Positions 49,815-60,812 of a stretch of 64,000 nucleotides of DNA are shown piece after piece. Each line of letters begins with the position of its first letter. Within the stretch, counting starts at the first letter, position 1. The position numbers were made by a program, and so were the translations under genes. Under the pieces are notes generated by a model. It saw nothing but the letters and a program-made list of their open reading frames with translations, made no database searches and was not told where the DNA came from. The DNA is from Neocallimastix lanati (nom. inval.) (taxonomy: Eukaryota; Neocallimastigomycota; Neocallimastigomycetes; Neocallimastigales; Neocallimastigaceae). The stretch covers positions 505,001-569,000 of the forward strand of contig JACVTC010000091.1 in assembly GCA_016946835.1 (NCBI GenBank). The letters run 5' to 3'.

Positions 49815-50239
49815 GATTCTTTTATTTAAAACAGATAATTTTTCAAGTTCAGCTACCACTCTAAATTCAGAAGTTCCTTGTTTCAAAAGAATTAAATTGT
49901 CGCTTGGGTCAATAATAATTCCTAATTCTCTTTGTGTTTTAAAATTCAAACTAATATCATAAAATGGATTTTCTTTCTCAACTACTCTGAATATTACATT
50001 TTTTTGAACACCACCAATAGTTAAATTTAAAATTGTAAGTTTAGTTATTCCAGTAATACTTGAGTCATCAATACAATGATTAAGAATATGTTTTTCCAGA
50101 AAACTACGATTAACCAAATTATTTTCACCATATCCTTTTAAAATACACCTAGCTTCCTTATTATCAACAAGAGCTAATATTCCCATTGATTCACCATCTA
50201 CAAACTCATCTTATTCACCCACGTCATCGCTAACTCCAG

Positions 50240-50998
50240 TGTAAAGAGTTCTATCAGAAACAGATTACAAATAACAAATTTTAACACCAAAATAAAAAAG
50301 AACACGTAATAAAAATTCGTTTTTTTAAATAAAATAATCTTTATTAATTAAAAAATTAAATCTCTTTTTTGTTATTAACTATCATATAGTTAATAACTAA
50401 TACATCGATTTAAAGAAATTTACATGTATTTATATTTTTTCATTATTACATTATAATATATTATTTCTATCTAATTTACATATATTACTATTTATTTATA
50501 AACAAAATATTTATTAATAATTTTATTAAATAATAATTAACTAAACTAAACAATAATTAATTCAATAAACTTTCAACTTATTTACAATAATAATTAAATT
50601 CAATAACAAATCATTTATTATATATTTATTATATAAATATTATTAATACTAATGTTTATATATTTACAATTCAAAACTATTTTTACAAACTATTTAAACT
50701 AATTTTAACTATTTAAAACTATTCCGAAATTAATTTTAAAGTATTTTAAACTAACTAAACTAAATTAACTAAGTTAAATAGAATAACTATTTTAAATAAA
50801 CTAAATTAACTAACTTAAATAAATTATTTAGAGTAAAGTTATTATCCAAAATTATTTAAATAATAATTTTTCCTTTATGAAAAGTTTATATAAATTTATA
50901 ATTAATTTTCATATACGTAAATCATAAATTTATGTAATTTTATTACATTAATTAATTATGTAATAATTAATTATTAAAGATTTTATTAAATCTTTACA
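50240..50998. mobile_element. Family B solo LTR (759 bp) inserted in H copy 1
   Basis: The ends are TGTAAAGAGTTC and AAATCTTTACA, flanked by TCCAG on both sides (50235-50239 and 50999-51003). The H coding sequence (GGAACTGGAGTTAGCGATGA in the intact copy) is split exactly there. It belongs to the same family as the LTR inside the gypsy polyprotein. Confidence 0.9.
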
Positions 50999-51077
50999 TC
51001 CAGTTTCAAATCTACCTTTTTGAATTAGCAATTTTAACAATTGTAATTTTTCTGTTAGGTTATTGATTAATATCCAT

Positions 51078-51711
51078 TTTATTTCTATATCTATTTTTAA
51101 AATGTACTACTATTTAATATTATTAAATATACTACTATTAAAATAAATAATATTTTTATCTTATTATACTTATATCTATTGTAATTTTATTCCAAAATGT
51201 TAACACTTTTAAACTACACTATTTATATCTTCCTACTCTTATTTTAATTAAAATAATATTCCTATTATAGATTTTATTTAAATTATTCACTTAAATGCTA
51301 ATTAAAATAACGATATTTTTACTATTTCACTATCACTAATTATTATTATTATCCTACTTAAACTATCTTGCTTTTAACACTAACACTATATTAATAAATT
51401 ATTTATATATATATATATTTATTAGATTTTCCAATATTTATTTATTTTAAAACAATTTAATTAAATTATACTAAAATGAATGAAATAACATATATTGTAT
51501 AACTTTCTCTTCACCAAAGATAATATAACTATAAATAACCAATAAAAAAAAATTAAAAATTTATATCCTAAACAGTATATTTTAATTAATCCTAACTGAA
51601 GAGAATTTATGTAAATATATACGGATTTATAATTAATTAACAAAATTACTAAACACCACTACTTATAAATTACTTTTTACACAGCACATCCCCGATATCT
51701 CCACCAAATTT
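51078..51711 (-). other. Leader of H copy 1
   Basis: This segment is the reverse complement of 58367-59001, with few differences. It runs from just after the H 5' LTR (with primer-binding-site complement CCCCGATATCTCCACCA at 51690-51706) to the broken start codon. It is noncoding. Confidence 0.85.
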
Positions 51712-52094
51712 TGATATACGGGACTTTTATGTGCAATAATTTATAAGCAGTGGGTTTTAAATAATGGTAGTTTAGTATATTTTATTAATAATATTATAAT
51801 ATTCGTACAATTAAAATAATAATTCTAATTCCTAAAAATTTTACAAGAGAGTTCTCTATTTCTAATATAAATAATTTAATTTATAAGAAATAGGTAATAT
51901 ATTAATTATATATTCTAATATATAGAACTATATAAATTTTATATGAAATAAAGTATTATAATTATTATAATTATAATAATACATATTGAAATAAAATAAA
52001 ATAAAATAATTATTATCAAAAAGATATAAATTTAATATTTAATAATTATTATTAAATATACAAATATGTTACTACACATATTTGTTTTATATCA
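51712..52094 (-). repeat. H-element 5' LTR, copy 1 (383 bp)
   Basis: On the minus strand it reads TGATATAAAACAAATATG ... CCCGTATATCA, the same length as the copy-2 5' LTR. It abuts copia LTR sequence at 52095 (TATACTCAATCATG). Confidence 0.9.
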
Positions 52095-52231
52095 TATACT
52101 CAATCATGTGATTATTCATTTGTTACACAATAGAATTACATTACATATATTTATGTAGTCTACATTAATTTATAATATTTAATTACATATAGTTATAATA
52201 TTTATTTAATTCATTTACTTATATAATAACA
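52095..52231 (-). repeat. Start of the copia 3' LTR (interrupted by H copy 1)
   Basis: It directly follows the copia polypurine tract (minus strand TTTGAGGGGGGAG, 52244-52232) and begins TGTTATTATATAAGTAAATG. The first 137 bases match 60813-60949. It then breaks at GAGTATA where H copy 1 begins. The remainder of this LTR was not found. Confidence 0.85.
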
Positions 52232-55200
52232 CTCCCCCCTCAAATTAGTTTTTTTTTTTAAAAGAAAACTCGATTTGCGAATTCTTTAATTTTTGGTCCA
52301 TTAACGGATTTAGTTAAAATGTCAGCTAGCATATACTTAGTTTCAATATATTTTAATTTAATAATGTTTTTAGATATATAGTCGTAGTTGAAATGATATT
52401 TAATTGAGATATGTTTTAAATTTGGATTTAAATCACCATTTTCCAGATTTAATACTTGCAGTGTTATCTGAATAAATTGTAATTGGTCTTGAATATCTGA
52501 ATAATTCATATAAAATATTTTTAATCCATAAAATCTTCTTAATACAAATTGAAGTACTAATGTATTCGGCTTCAGCAGTAGAAGTAGCAACTATTGATTG
52601 CTTCTTAGACATCCAGCATATTGGGTTATTTCCCATAAGAATAATATATCCTGAAGTAGATTTACTGTCCTTAATGTCACCGGCAAAGTCAGAATCTGAG
52701 TATCCTAAAATTTCTCCTGTTCCATTATAACTTAATTTATAATTTTTAGTACTATTTAAATATTTCATAATGTTTTTAACTTTTACCCAATCAGAGACTG
52801 TCGGACTTTCTGAATTCCTTGCTGCTTTGTTAACTGCAAAGGCTATATCCGGTTTATTGTTGACGATTCTTTTAAATAAACATTTTTCTGAGGTTAATTG
52901 TTTGAAGCCTTGATTAATTAAGAAACTAGAAATGGTGATATACCATTGTCTTCCGGATTGTTTCAAGCCATATAATGCTTTGTTGAGCTTCCAGTATCCC
53001 CTCCCAAAGTTAGTATCTCCGGGTGGAATGGTAGTATAAATATCCTTATCAAGGTCAGCATTTAGATAAGCGGCTTTAATGTCTAATTGATGAATGGGCC
53101 AATGAAATTTTGCAGAAAGGGTGAAAATTAATTTTAAACAATCGATGTTGAGTGTAGGAGAGAAAGTAAGTTCAAAGTCAATGCCATATTTTTGATTAAA
53201 ACCTCTGGCAACTAGTCTTGCTTTCCATTTAGTAATGTTACCTTCACTATCAGACTTACATGCAAAAACCCATCTGGTAGTAATGATGGTTTTACCTTTA
53301 GGAACAAATGGAACAAAAGTCATGATTTTATTATTGTATAGATTGTCTAGTTCTTCAGCAATAGCATTTTCCCAGCGAGAGTGGTCCTTACAGGTAACAG
53401 CCTGGTGGAAACTAGAAGGTACTTTAAAATTAATGTTACAAATGGTTTTAGTGTTAAAATTAATTTTTCTAAATTTATTAAATTCTTTTTGAGAGGTTGG
53501 ACTAAGTGGTCTTTTAGATCTGAAGGAGTGTTGAGTATTATAGTTATTATAATAAACATTATTAATATCACTGTTAAAGGGTTTAAAAATAATTTTATTA
53601 TTTGAATCAGAAGAATTATTATTATGTAAATTTTTGTATAAATTTAATCTACTAAAAGTAAAATTTTTAATATTGAAATTTGGTAAATTATTGGAGACGT
53701 TTGGATTATTATCAATAATTAAATTTTTAACACTTCTTTTATTAAAAATGGACTTTTTGTTTACATTTTGTTTATTTGAATTGTCTTTAATGTTTATTGT
53801 ACTATTTTCATAAATATTATTATTATTATTATTATTATTTAAATTATTGTCCGAATTATTATTTTGATTATTATTTATTTGTATATTGTCATTTGTATTT
53901 TGTAATATATTATTAGAATTATAATCACTTATATCAAATAATTTATTAATTTTAACATCTAAATTAGGTAAAAAATTATTGTTATTTGCATTATTGTTTA
54001 TATTGAAATTTTTATTAGTATTGTCTTTATTTTCATTATTTAATTTATTATTAATTAAAAGATTTTCATTATTTGATTTTTCATAGTTAATTATTGAGTT
54101 TTTATCATTTAATATATTATTTTGTGAAAAATTATTATTATTTAATATATTGTTTGAAAAATTTTTGTTATTATTAAATGGGTTATTATTATTTAAGGTT
54201 TGATTAGAGTTCTGATTTATTAAATTTTTATCAATTAAGGTTCGATTAGAATTTTGATTTATTGGATTATTATTAATTAAGGTTTGTTCAATTTTTGAAT
54301 TAAAATTTGAAAAATTTTTATTAATAAAATTTTTTTCACGAAAATTTTCATTTTTATTTTCATTGTTATTTGATTTTTCTTTAAGTGTAGTGTTTTGTGT
54401 GTTAATATTGGTATTATTTTTATTAGAGTTAGACTCGTTTAAACTCCTCTTATTATCTATTTTCAAAGAGGTTTCAGAATGTATATTTATTTCTTCATCT
54501 TTATTATTAACATTGTCATTAATATTAACGTCAGGATTATCACTTGATTTATCAGAAATTAAAATAATTTTTTCATTATTTAAGTTTATTTCATTTTCAT
54601 AATTTTCATAATTATTCTGAGTATAATTATCATTTAATTCTTGTTCATTACTATTCTTGTTTGTGAAATGAAAATCGAAATTAAGAAAATTTGGGTCATT
54701 AAATTCATTTTGGTGAGTATTGGGGAGTCTTAAACTTGAAGGAGTATCTTCTAGACAATATATTTCTCTCACATGGTGTATTTTATGATCTTCATAATCC
54801 ATGATTATATAGCAATGTGAGTTTGGATTGAAACCAAGAAATATACCTTTTTTAGCATTAGGAGAAAATTTTCCCTTATTTTGTGAAAAATCTTTATAAT
54901 AAGTAATGCATCCCCAAACTCTCAGATACTTGATATCTACCTTTCTTTTATAATATATTTCGTCAGGAATCTTATTACCTATTCCACTATGAGGCATTTT
55001 GTTGTAAATGAGATTAGCATATGTAATTGTATAATCCCATAAATTATCACTTGTTTTACTCCAAAAGATTAAAGTTTTAGTACTTGAAATAATAATTTGA
55101 TTAAAACGTTCTACTAGTCCATTATTTTCAGGATTATAGGGAGGTGAATATTCTTTACTAATACCATTTTCATTGCAGAATTTTTTAATTCGAATATTGT

Positions 55201-55290
55201 CAAATTCTTTTCTATGATCTGATTTGAAAATTTTAATATTATTCTTGTTTTAATTATTTAGAAATTTTAACGTATTTATAACGATGTCTA

Positions 55291-56006
55291 TGTAAAGATG
55301 TGATTATCCCAATCACATTTTAAATTAAAAATTTTTCTTGTGTAATTCAAAAATGTAAATTATTCTTTGATTTATAAAATAATAAGCAAAGTAAATAAAT
55401 CATATGAACTAAATTTTTGAATTATATTCTTTAAGCCACAAGATAAATTTTTAATGTAATAATTTTTATAAAATTTAATTCTGAGAAAATTATTATTGTA
55501 AAATAATTTAAATGAATTAATTAAAGTTTAAAACAAAATAAATTAATAATTTATTTTGTGAAAATTAAGTTTCAAAATTTAATCATGACTCCTTTAACAT
55601 TGTTTTTAAATCGAAAATAAATAAAGACTTTACTTATAATATTAAAATAATAAATAGATAATAAATGTACTTAATTTTAATTATTTAGTATTTAGTTTAA
55701 TTAATAATTATATTTTTCTAAATTTAGCTATAGTTTATAAATTTATTATTTAATAAAATTCATTAGGATAGTTTTATATTAAAATATATGTAATTTAAAT
55801 AAAATAATATATTATCAATGTATTTAGGAAAAGTATAAATAGAAGATACTTTTCACTTTTTTTCTCGATGTAATTGTTATTTGAACAAATAACTATTAAT
55901 AAATAACTATTAAATATTAATCAAATATATTTTAATAAAAATTTTTTAATAAAATAAAATTTATTGTATCTTGTTATTGTAATCTATTTTAGTATTTTCT
56001 TTTACA
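55291..56006 (+). mobile_element. Family E solo LTR (716 bp) inside copia integrase
   Basis: The ends are TGTAAAGATGTG and TTTTCTTTTACA, with a perfect 5-bp target repeat GTCTA (55286-55290 and 56007-56011). The integrase reading frame (SEAID|IVINTLK) is continuous across one copy of the repeat. A TATA-like AAGTATAAATAG lies at about 55833. Confidence 0.92.
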
Positions 56007-56654
56007 GTCTATTGCCTCAGATTTTCTTTTTAAAAGAAATATCCAACTCTTTCTGCTATATTCGTCTATAATTACTAGGATAAATCTATAACCATTTATA
56101 GATTTGTTTACAGGACCCATAATGTCTGAGTGGATTATTTCTATGGTATCAGAGGCTTTTGGTGTATCTTTGTTGTGTGGATTTATTCTCATTTTTGCAA
56201 TTTTACAATCATTACAAAAATTTTCATCCACATATTTATTTAGGTCTTTTGTGTAGTAATGACCAAGCCGTCGATGCCAAATTATTTCTTTGGCACTTCG
56301 AAAATTTTGCATGGCCATTATATTATTGCTGTTTTCTATAGGTTCGTTATTTTTATGATTATAATGATTAGGTGGTATAGCTGTGATATTTATTTCATTT
56401 CTTTTGTTTGTCTGAAAAGTTGCAACGGTTTTGTAGTTTTCATCCAAAAGGCTCATGATTACTTCATTGTATATTTCTTCAATGAGCACTTTTGTTCCTG
56501 TTCTGGCGAATTCAATACCACTAATCATATTTTTCGCAACGTCTTTTGAATACAGAACCCTTTTTAATTTAATATAGTGATTGTTGACCTTAAAATCATA
56601 CTCGCCATATCCTTCGAAGTCGCAATATGTATTATTGGCACATTTTAAAGTAAC

Positions 56655-57123
56655 TGTAAAAGAAAATACTAAAATAGATTACAATAACAAGATACAATAA
56701 ATTTTATTTTATTAAAAAATTTTTTATTAAAATATATTTTATTAATATTTAATATTTATTAACAGTTATTTATTCAATAACAATTACATCGAGAAAAAAT
56801 GTGAAAAGTATCTTCTATTTATACTTTTCCTAAATACATTGATAATATATTATTTTATTTAAATTACATATATTTTAATATAAAACTATCCTAATGAATT
56901 TTATTAAATAATAAATTTATAAACTATAACTAAATTTAGAAAAATATAATTATTAATTAAACTAAATACTAAATAATTAAAATTAAGTACATTTATTATC
57001 TATTTATTATTTTAATATTATAAGTAAAGTCTTTATTTATTTTCGATTTAAAAACAATGTTAAAGGAGTCATGATTAAATTTTGAAACTTAATTTTCACA
57101 AAATAAATTATTAATTTATTTTG
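56655..57123 (-). mobile_element. Family E LTR, truncated, inverted relative to 55291-56006
   Basis: It starts at TGTAAAAGAAAATAC on the plus strand (the 3' end of the LTR) and is nearly identical to the reverse complement of about 55537-56006. It stops near 57123, where copia Gag codons resume. The first 245 or so bases of the LTR and the copia Gag-protease junction are missing, which points to one deletion removing both. Confidence 0.85.
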
Positions 57124-57862
57124 TGTTTTATTAATTCTTCTATTTTGTTTTCCTTTACCTTTAAATTTTCCAGCGTAGTCGATATCCATTGGGTCATCAT
57201 GAGTTTCTTCTTTAGTAGTGTTTCCCCAATTATTAAAGTAATTCCATAATTTCAAATCTTCTTTTATTTTATTATATAGACTATCAACTGTTATATTACT
57301 ATCTAAGATAAATTTTGATTTGTAGCTTGTTGGTAAAGCACGTAAGAAATATTTTACCTTTTCCTTTTCTTCCATGGATGCTTTTGCCTCTTTCATATTA
57401 CTGAAAATTTTAATCATTTTCTTACAGGCAGTTGGTATTTCATTTTCCGTTCTTGCCTTTATTGTTGTGAGTTTATTAATCCATTAAGTAAGGTCATTGG
57501 CTTCACTGTTATATTCAGTTTTTAGAGATTCTATAATAGCTGAGGCTGCTTCAATGCCTATGATATCCTCATGGATTTTTGGAGTAATTGAATTTATTAT
57601 AATTAAACGTACTCTTTTGTTTTCTCGTTTAGCTTTCTTAATGGCCTCAATATTAGTTGGGTCATTGTCATATAATTCTTGAACAACATCCTTTTCGAGA
57701 TATTCTTCTAGCTCTAGTTATTCAACAACAGTTTTGATGGAATCATACCCGATTCGATAATTTGATCCATTTAAGAATTTATTACTGCTTATGATATTTT
57801 CATTATTATTTATTATTAATTTTATATATTTTTATATATATGAGCCACTGAGACTCTTAATC

Positions 57863-57983
57863 TGTTAATTACACTTTAGTTTTTATTTAAAAATATAGTT
57901 TTATTTATTTATTTGTTTACTTTATTTATTTATTTTAAAGACCATTATTTTCTAATTCATAAATGGTTAGTACATTTTATATA
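57863..57983 (-). repeat. Copia 5' LTR, downstream part
   Basis: On the minus strand it runs from TATATAAAATGTACTAACCA to GTGTAATTAACA. The final AATTAACA mirrors the LTR start TGTTATT. The upstream part is at 60813-60949, separated by H copy 2. Gag follows about 25 bases later. Confidence 0.75.
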
Positions 57984-58366
57984 TGATATAAAACAAATAT
58001 GTGTAGTAACATATTTGTATATTTAATAATAATTATTAAATATTAAATTTATATCTTTTTGATAATAATTATTTTATTTTATTTTATTTCAATATGTATT
58101 ATTATAATTATAATAATTATAATACTTTATTTCATATAAAATTTATATAGTTCTATATATTAGAATATATAATTAATATATTACCTATTTCTTATAAATT
58201 AAATTATTTATATTAGAAATAGAGAACTCTCTTGTAAAATTTTTAGGAATTAGAATTATTATTTTAATTGTACGAATATTATAATATTATTAATAAAATA
58301 TACTAAACTACCATTATTTAAAACCCACTGCTTATAAATTATTGCACATAAAAGTCCCGTATATCA
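57984..58366 (+). repeat. H-element 5' LTR (383 bp)
   Basis: TGATATAAAACAAATATGTG ... AAAAGTCCCGTATATCA. It has the same length as the copy at 51712-52094 on the other strand. Confidence 0.9.
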
Positions 58367-58371
58367 AAATT

Positions 58372-58388
58372 TGGTGGAGATATCGGGG
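58372..58388 (+). promoter_or_regulatory. Primer-binding site of H
   Basis: TGGTGGAGATATCGGGG starts five bases after the 5' LTR. It begins with TGG and would pair with a tRNA 3' end reading CCCCGATATCTCCACCA. The identical site lies at 51690-51706 in copy 1. The tRNA species is not identified. Confidence 0.7.
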
Positions 58389-59001
58389 ATGTGCTGTGTA
58401 AAAAGTAATTTATAAGTAGTGGTGTTTAGTAATTTTGTTAATTAATTATAAATCCGTATATATTTACATAAATTCTCTTCAGTTAGGATTAATTAAAATA
58501 TACTGTTTAGGATATAAATTTTTAATTTTTTTTATTGGTTATTTATAGTTATATTATCTTTGGTGAAGAGAAAGTTATACAATATATATTATTTCATTCA
58601 TTTTAGTATAATTTAATTAAATTGTTTTAAAATAAATAAATATTGGAAAATCTAATAAATATATATATATATATTAATAATTTATTAATATAGTGTTAGT
58701 GTTAAAAGTAAGATAGTTTAAGTAGGATAATAATATTAATTAGAGATAGTGAAATAGTAAAAATATCGTTATTTTAATTAGCATTTAAGTGAATAATTTA
58801 AATAAAATCTATAATAGGAATATTATTTTAATTAAAATAAGAATAGGAAGATATAAATAGTGTAGTTTAAAAGTGTTAACATTTTGGAATAAAATTACAA
58901 TAGATATAAGTATAATAAGATAAAAATATTATTTATTTTAATAGTAGTATATTTAATAATATTAAATAGTAGTACATTTTAAAAATAGATATAGAAATAA
59001 A

Positions 59002-60426
59002 ATGGATATTAATCAAGATAACCTAACAGAAAAATTACAATTGTTAAAATTGCTAATTCAAAAAGGTAGATTTGGAACTGGAGTTAGTGATGACGTGGAT
59101 GAATTAGATGAGTTTGTAGATGGTGAATCAATGGGAATATTAGCTCTTGTTGGTAATAAGGAAGCTAGGTGTATTTTAAAAGGATACGGTGAAAATAATT
59201 TGGTTAATCGTAGTTTTCTGGAAAAATATATTCTTAATCATTGTATTAATGACTCAAGTATTACTGGAATAACTAAACTTACAATTTTAAATTTAACTAT
59301 TGGTGGTGTTCAAAAAAATGTAATATTCAGAGTAGTTGAGAAAGAAAATCCATTTTATGATATTAGTTTGAATTTTAAAACACAAAGAGAATTAGGAATT
59401 ATTATTGACCCAAGCGACAATTTAATTCTTTTGAAACAAGGAACTTCTGAATTTAGAGTGGTAGCTGAACTTGAAAAATTATCTGTTTTAAATAAAAGAA
59501 TCAATAAAAATGAAGAAAATAATAATAATAATAATAATAATAACATTTATAATAATAATAACATTTATAATAATAATAACATTTATAATAATAATAACAA
59601 TAATAGTAATAAAATTAATAATACTAAAAATGACGAGGTTGATGACATAATAAACACGAAACTAAATAAATTAAACGCGTTAAAATTGGATAATTTCAGA
59701 GAAAATAATAAATTAGTAAATAATAGTAATAGCAAATGTAAAACAAACAATAATATTATAATTACTAAAGAAAAAAATAAAAATAATATTAAAGATAGTG
59801 CCAATATTAAGAAAAATCAAAATAATAGTATTGAGATTAATAGTATTGTAATAATAAATAATAAGGAAAATATTAATTCAAATAGTAAAAATAAAAATAT
59901 TATTAATAATTCTGAAAATATAAGAAACAAAATAAATAGTCATACAATTGTAAAAGAAGAAATAAATATCAATGAATCTGTTAAAGTTGATAGCATTTTC
60001 AATAGAATTAATAAATCTATAACTCCTGGTTTGTTTAAGGAAATAAATATTATTAATAGTAACAATTCAAAAGTAGATAATATTCAAATTTCTTCAAATG
60101 CTAATAAAAATGAACAATTTATAAAAAAAAATTATTCAGTTAATATTACTAATATAAAAGAAAGAAAAATTAATAATAATAATTCACCGGTTGATTTTAG
60201 TAATATTATAAATATAGATAGTGATAAGAAAATAAAAATTAATAAAATTAAAAAAATAATTAAAATTCCATATATTTATATTCAAAATAATGATAAAAAT
60301 AAAATAAATATTTATAAAATAATGATGCCCAAACCTGAGATCGTGTTAAAGGAGATTATTAAATATAGCAACAATCGCGTAGATACCAAACGGACAAATA
60401 GGAATTATAAATATAAAAGAAAATAA
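59002..60426 (+). CDS. H-element protein: retropepsin-like fold without catalytic Asp, Asn-rich tail
   Basis: A single 474-residue frame. Residues 1-22 could form a Leu/Lys helix (LTEKLQLLKLLIQK), and 28-45 are acidic. Residues about 47-147 resemble a retropepsin in order of elements: strand GILALVGNKEARCIL, active-site loop, NRSFLEKYIL helix, TKLTILNLTIGGVQKNVIFRV strands, then FYDISLNFKTQRELGIIIDP in the position of the YDIILGRDWL..NPxIDx motif. Where D-S/T-G should stand the sequence is KGYG (60-63), so proteolysis is not expected. Residues 170-474 are Asn/Lys/Ile low complexity ending in a basic tail (TKRTNRNYKYKRK). It is probably a structural or nucleic-acid-binding protein that helps packaging; this is inference. 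It is intact, while the other copy is a pseudogene. Confidence 0.75.
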   Translation: MDINQDNLTEKLQLLKLLIQKGRFGTGVSDDVDELDEFVDGESMGILALVGNKEARCILKGYGENNLVNRSFLEKYILNHCINDSSITGITKLTILNLTIGGVQKNVIFRVVEKENPFYDISLNFKTQRELGIIIDPSDNLILLKQGTSEFRVVAELEKLSVLNKRINKNEENNNNNNNNNIYNNNNIYNNNNIYNNNNNNSNKINNTKNDEVDDIINTKLNKLNALKLDNFRENNKLVNNSNSKCKTNNNIIITKEKNKNNIKDSANIKKNQNNSIEINSIVIINNKENINSNSKNKNIINNSENIRNKINSHTIVKEEININESVKVDSIFNRINKSITPGLFKEINIINSNNSKVDNIQISSNANKNEQFIKKNYSVNITNIKERKINNNNSPVDFSNIINIDSDKKIKINKIKKIIKIPYIYIQNNDKNKINIYKIMMPKPEIVLKEIIKYSNNRVDTKRTNRNYKYKRK

Positions 60427-60515
60427 AATTTTAAAATTATTATTTATTTTAATTAAACCTTATATTTTCTTTTATAAAAAAAAATATATAGTTTAATTTT
60501 TAGCAAGGGCATTTC

Positions 60516-60812
60516 TGATATAAAACAAATATGTGTAGTAACATATTTGTATATTTAATAATAATTATTAAATATTAAATTTATATCTTTTTGATAATAA
60601 TTATTTTATTTTATTTTATTTCAATATATATTATTATAATTATAATAATTATAATACTTTAATTCATATAAAATTTATATAGTTCTATATATTAGAACAT
60701 GTATTTAATATATTACCTATTTCTTATAAATTAAATTATTTATATTAGAAATAGAGAACTCTCTTGTAAATTTTTAGGTATAAATTATTGCACATAAAAG
60801 TCCCGCGTATCA
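60516..60812 (+). repeat. H-element 3' LTR (297 bp, internal deletion)
   Basis: It starts TGATATAAAACAAATATGTG and ends GTCCCGCGTATCA. Relative to the 5' LTR about 85 bases are missing after TTTTTAGG, and the end differs (GCGTATCA against TATATCA). The LTRs are therefore not identical and the copy is not brand new. Confidence 0.88.

Larger units (their letters stand above)
49038..51077 (-). pseudogene. H-element protein gene, broken copy 1
   Basis: Pieces on the minus strand match the intact copy at 59002-60426: 51077-50999 (N-terminus), 50239-49815 (retropepsin-like core, KEARCILKGYGENNLVNRSF) and 49075-49038 (start of the Asn run). Damage includes a 2-base loss near codon 6, a TAA in place of a Leu codon in the acidic segment, two solo LTRs (50240-50998 and 49076-49814), and truncation at 49037 by another LTR-like block. 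Core residues differ from the intact copy at few places (ALVDNKE/ALVGNKE, EKH/EKY, CID/CIN). The altered active-site string KGYG is the same in both copies. Confidence 0.88.
52258..57840 (-). pseudogene. Ty1/copia Gag-Pol, multiply broken
   Basis: On the minus strand, Gag (about 57840-57124) has two in-frame stops (VVE*LELEE and NDLT*WIN) and the copia-type motif EKVKYFLRALPTSYKSKFIL. The Gag end, zinc knuckle and protease active site are missing at the junction with a truncated LTR (56655-57123). Protease tail and integrase follow (56654-56007: TLKCANNTYCDFEGYGEYDF, IIWHRRLGHYYTKDLNKYVD, first catalytic D in IEIIHSDIMGP). A solo LTR splits the integrase. Then come KSDHRKEF (second D), GLVERFNQ (E), an Asn-rich linker, and RT (TRWVFACKSDSEGNITKWKA, QLDIKAAYLNADL). 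The RT lacks the YVDD block: NNK runs straight into PDIAFAVN near 52862. RNase H (YSDSDFAG, TAEAEYIS) is frameshifted in an A run near 52436. It cannot move itself. Confidence 0.93.
57984..60812 (+). mobile_element. H element, complete copy: short non-autonomous LTR retrotransposon
   Basis: A 2829-bp unit: 5' LTR 57984-58366, primer-binding site 58372-58388, leader, one gene (59002-60426), 3' LTR 60516-60812. The LTR ends are TGATAT and ATATCA. No RT, RNase H or integrase is present, so it must use enzymes of another element. It is flanked by TATA on each side (57980-57983 and 60813-60816), consistent with a 4-bp target duplication. It lies inside the copia 5' LTR. Confidence 0.85.

Noticed and set aside
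54280-54600. Plus-strand hydrophobic frame of 79 codons
   Set aside because: Antisense to the Asn-rich copia linker.
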